A DNA stretch of 64,000 nucleotides from Vandiemenella viatica (Eukaryota > Arthropoda > Insecta > Orthoptera > Morabidae), in contig JARYHS010008074.1 of the NCBI GenBank assembly GCA_031002005.1, positions 11,850,924 to 11,914,923 on the forward strand, read 5' to 3'. The notes below the pieces were generated by a model. That model saw only the letters and a list, made by a program, of their open reading frames with translations. It was not told the DNA's origin and searched no databases. A program made the translations under genes and the position numbers. This document shows, piece after piece, positions 63,540 through 64,000 of the stretch (the first letter of the stretch is position 1; each line of letters starts with the position of its first letter).

Positions 63540-64000
63540 CCCGCCCTCCTGTCGCCAGTCTGACTGGTTTGATGCAGTTCCCAAATTCTATCTTGTGATA
63601 ACTTCATCTCATTATACCCATTTCCAAACTGAATCTTCAATTTTCTGTTTTATATATTCTAATCTTTGTCTACCGCTAAAGATTATACCTTTTATTATTC
63701 CCACCACTTATAAAATAATCCCGCATGTCTTAAAATGTGACTCCCCATTCAGTCTCTTCTCTCTGTAAGACTCCTCCAAAAAATTCTCTCTTCACCCATC
63801 ATCTCCAAAATACATTCATTTCATACTTCGTTTGCCCAATTAATTTACAGCATCCTTCTATAGCACTATGTTTCAAGTGCTTCAATTTTCATTCTTTCTG
63901 TTATTCCTTAAGTCCACACTTCACTACCACAAAGTGCTGTGTGGAACACACAAGTTTCCTAGATCAATATTTCAAACTGAAATTTCTTATTTTCAAGAAG
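63540..64000 (-). pseudogene. LINE-like fragment (family C), cut by the window edge
   Basis: Parallels 13540-14330 block by block: the CTGxCTGGTTTGATGCA block, TATATTCTAATCT, CCGCATGTCTTAAAATGTGA, CATCCTTCTATA, and the ATCAATATTTxAAACTxAAA end. The minus strand resembles a LINE polyprotein C-terminus. It is frameshifted and runs out of the window. Confidence 0.5.

Noticed and set aside
1..64000. Bacterial, phage or plasmid origin
   Set aside because: No operons or ribosome-binding sites; introns, SINEs, LINEs and hAT elements are all eukaryotic.

Overview
This is eukaryotic, almost certainly arthropod, nuclear DNA: AT-rich, gene-poor and packed with transposable elements. It carries tRNA-derived SINEs, CR1-like and RTE-like LINEs, Penelope-like elements, hAT, Harbinger-like and pogo-type DNA elements, microsatellites and a very long minisatellite. 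The SINE body (head with GGTTCGAATCCCC, then CCATGGTTTCCCC and CACTCCAGGCGAATGCCGGG) is of a type I associate with polyneopteran insects, so a polyneopteran host is the best guess, made from memory and not from a search.

Host gene. Two short exons on the + strand, 11868-11945 and 59183-59320, have good splice sites and matching phases (1/1). Joined, they encode an extracellular-loop-like piece, one hydrophobic segment and the start of another. This fits a four-transmembrane protein of the claudin/PMP22/calcium-channel-gamma type. If they are neighbouring exons, 47,237 bp of this window is a single intron, and almost everything else described here lies in or beside it.

Layout. 0-11 kb: two hAT-type elements with 8-bp target duplications (1090-2770 and 9691-11157), a Harbinger-like MITE, two kinds of SINE and long unassigned AT-rich stretches. 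11.5-17 kb: exon A, LINE fragments in antisense and two more Harbinger-like MITEs. 17.3-21.1 kb: a hAT-type MITE dimer whose second unit has swollen into about 250 copies of a 14-bp repeat. 21.3-21.9 kb: a dead PIF/Harbinger transposase. 22.9-26.6 kb: a Penelope-like tandem (inverted scrap, 5'-truncated copy, nearly full copy). 27-38 kb: a pogo-type MITE, SINEs, a CR1-like LINE, an RTE-like LINE and GC-rich repeats. 38.5-45.1 kb: a three-layer nest. A CR1-like LINE is split by a Penelope-like element, and two nearly identical elements that encode only a LINE ORF1 (gag-like, zinc-knuckle) protein are inserted head to head, one in the LINE and one in the Penelope-like element. 46-53.3 kb: SINEs, degenerate LINE pieces, a ~470-bp-period satellite-like block and an 18-bp minisatellite. 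54.6-57.0 kb: a GC-ended DNA transposon. 58.7-64 kb: a hAT MITE, exon B, a hAT element, a dinucleotide repeat, a possible further exon and a LINE fragment.

The most interesting signals are the ORF1-only (half-LINE) family, the minisatellite grown from a MITE inside an intron, and the orientation bias: nearly every LINE lies antisense to the host gene while nearly every SINE lies sense. Apart from the two exons and the two intact ORF1 frames, no convincing functional protein gene was found.
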